Assembly: GCA_002081555.1 (NCBI GenBank) | Contig: MZNV01001320.1 | Span: forward strand, 1-64,000 | Direction of reading: 5' to 3' | From: Protostelium mycophagum | Taxonomy: Eukaryota; Evosea; Variosea; Protosteliida; Protosteliaceae | DNA: 64,000 bases | Shown: piece by piece, positions 63,074 through 64,000 of the stretch | How positions within the stretch are numbered: the stretch's first letter is position 1 | Layout of the letters: the number at the start of each line of letters is the position of its first letter | Notes under the pieces: model-generated | Told to the model about the DNA's origin: nothing | The model's database searches: none | The model's input: only the letters and a program-made list of their open reading frames with translations | Made by a program: the position numbers and the translations under genes

Positions 63074-64000
63074 TTACACATGGATTGGTATGACATATTG
63101 ACGATTCAAACTTGTCATATGAACATTGAGCCACCGAAATTTCACTGCAATCTTCAACAAGGAGAATAGACTCACGTTTTGGCTTGATCTTGATATCTTC
63201 GTATCTGACAGGTTTGCTGAGGTCATCGATGGGAGAGGTATCTTCTGCGTAGATGAGATACCCCACATCTAAATTCAAGGCGTGCATGTAGGCCATCATC
63301 TGGTAGATGTCGGCTGATTTGGACTTGCTCTCGTCTTCTTCGTAGAACCGAAGTTCTTGTGTCGTTGTAGACTTGAAGAATATCAATTAAAATATTATAA
63401 AATAATTCGGAACTAACCTTACGTCTGAGCCTCTTGTATTTACAATCACCAACAAATACACATTGTGTATGTTCCCAGAACGTCAGATCAGGTTTGATGA
63501 TGTAACTGTTCTGGTCATCTAATTGGATCGATGCATTCTGTCTCAAAGTTTTGAGACTCGAACCGATACTCTGCAGGGCTTTGGTCTCCCTCAAGGCATT
63601 GATAGTAAAATCTTCAAACACCTGTCACGTTGTAGACAGACAAATTTTTCATGGAATTTTCACCTTTGGCATGTACAGTAGGAAAATCGGGGCGTCAAAT
63701 GAGCCTGTGAAAATAAATCAAATCGGTTCAATTAAAAATAAATTACCAACAAATCCAAAGATCGAAGATTTTCCGCGAAAAATCACGGAAATTTCACAGA
63801 AAACTTACCGTGTTGAATCGTCCACATCAAATTCTTGATAACAAATTTGGAAATTTCAATTGCCGGTAAGTAGTGGTCATCCACACCCTTGCTGTACCCC
63901 ACAGTGGGGAGATTATTGCTTTGAAACTGTACAAGTGACACGTCATCCAACTTATTGTCGATCAGCCTGAGGCTCCTCCGAAACTCCGGGCTCAAATTTT
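63074..64000 (-). CDS. McrC-like PD-(D/E)xK endonuclease, C-terminal part
   Basis: The gene runs off the right edge, so its 5' end is missing. Visible on the minus strand: LRLIDNKLDDVSLVQF, YSKGVDDHYLPAIEISKFVI, then SFDAPIFLLYMPKVFEDFTI with the McrC-type FE(D)F block, INALRE, and the nuclease core IKPDLTFWEHTQCVFVGDCK-YKR, where PD and DxK are the expected catalytic residues. Next comes SADIYQMMAYMHALNLDVGY and LIYAED, the QxxxY and LIY segments typical of bacterial McrC. It ends IKIKPKLKFRWLNVHMTSL to VIPIHV at 63074 if the intron at about 63172-63142 is used. In bacteria McrC cuts methylated DNA when driven by the McrB GTPase; no McrB is in this window. Introns with gtgaaa/gtgagt donors, some carrying the GTTGTAGA octamer, show it is a resident nuclear gene and not contamination. 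Confidence 0.75.

Noticed and set aside
62838-63101. 87-codon plus-strand open frame
   Set aside because: The sequence is protein-unlike, matches nothing I know and overlaps the 3' end of the McrC-like gene on the other strand.

Overview
This window is nuclear DNA of a compact-genome protist. Genes lie head to tail or back to back with a few hundred bases between them, and most are split by many short GT-AG introns (often 40-100 bp, donor usually gtgagt or gtaagt). The best lineage clue is a fatty acyl-CoA reductase joined in frame to a DHAP acyltransferase (42345-46570), an arrangement I recall from Dictyostelium and its relatives as FARAT. With the general gene style this points to Amoebozoa, possibly a protosteloid or variosean amoeba. 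The species is inference.

Layout: 1-0.5 kb, end of a HGDLR-type kinase-like gene; 1.1-4.5 kb (-), mRNA capping enzyme with a tunnel-type RNA triphosphatase fused to guanylyltransferase; 4.7-7.4 kb (-), DDX41 helicase; 8.2-9.3 kb (-), CRAL-TRIO lipid-binding protein; 9.4-13.3 kb (-), SEC31 COPII coat; 13.8-27.3 kb (+), a full VPS13 lipid-transfer protein; 27.4-30.2 kb, a repeat-rich gap holding a small secreted Cys-rich gene, a MITE-like element and a 400-bp tandem repeat; 30.2-33.3 kb (-), secreted PAN plus GH127-like glycosidase; 33.9-35.2 kb (-), alpha/beta hydrolase; 35.5-36.9 kb (-), coiled-coil protein; 37.0-38.3 kb (+), TPX2-like spindle protein; 38.5-39.8 kb (+), an F-box joined to a Rab5-like GTPase; 40.2-42.1 kb (-), cystathionine gamma-synthase-like PLP enzyme; 42.3-46.6 kb (+), FARAT; 46.8-48.4 kb (+), secreted/EGF multipass membrane protein; 48.6-53.9 kb (+), BRCA2 with about nine BRC repeats; 54.3-57.6 kb (+), COG6; 57.8-58.3 kb (-), mitofissin-like protein; 58.3-60.2 kb (+), monoacylglycerol-lipase-like hydrolase overlapping a PDK1-like kinase (to 61.7 kb); 63.1-64.0 kb (-), an McrC-like endonuclease running off the window.

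Most genes are conserved housekeeping functions: membrane traffic (SEC31, COG6, VPS13), RNA processing (capping, DDX41), recombination repair (BRCA2) and peroxisomal ether-lipid synthesis (FARAT, ending in AKL). They do not form one pathway. The less ordinary material is the McrC-like nuclease, the F-box/Rab fusion, the BRC repeats whose FxxA alanine is glycine, the in-frame hydrolase/PDK1 junction, a 167-bp tandem duplication with AG|GT in both copies, and three short DNA words scattered mainly through introns (octamer TCTACAAC/GTTGTAGA, hairpin TGCRGC-NNN-GCYGCA, and GAAATTTC). I recognised no retroviral, LTR or Polinton-like element. Exon limits are read by eye from splice signals and protein similarity, so individual junctions may be off.
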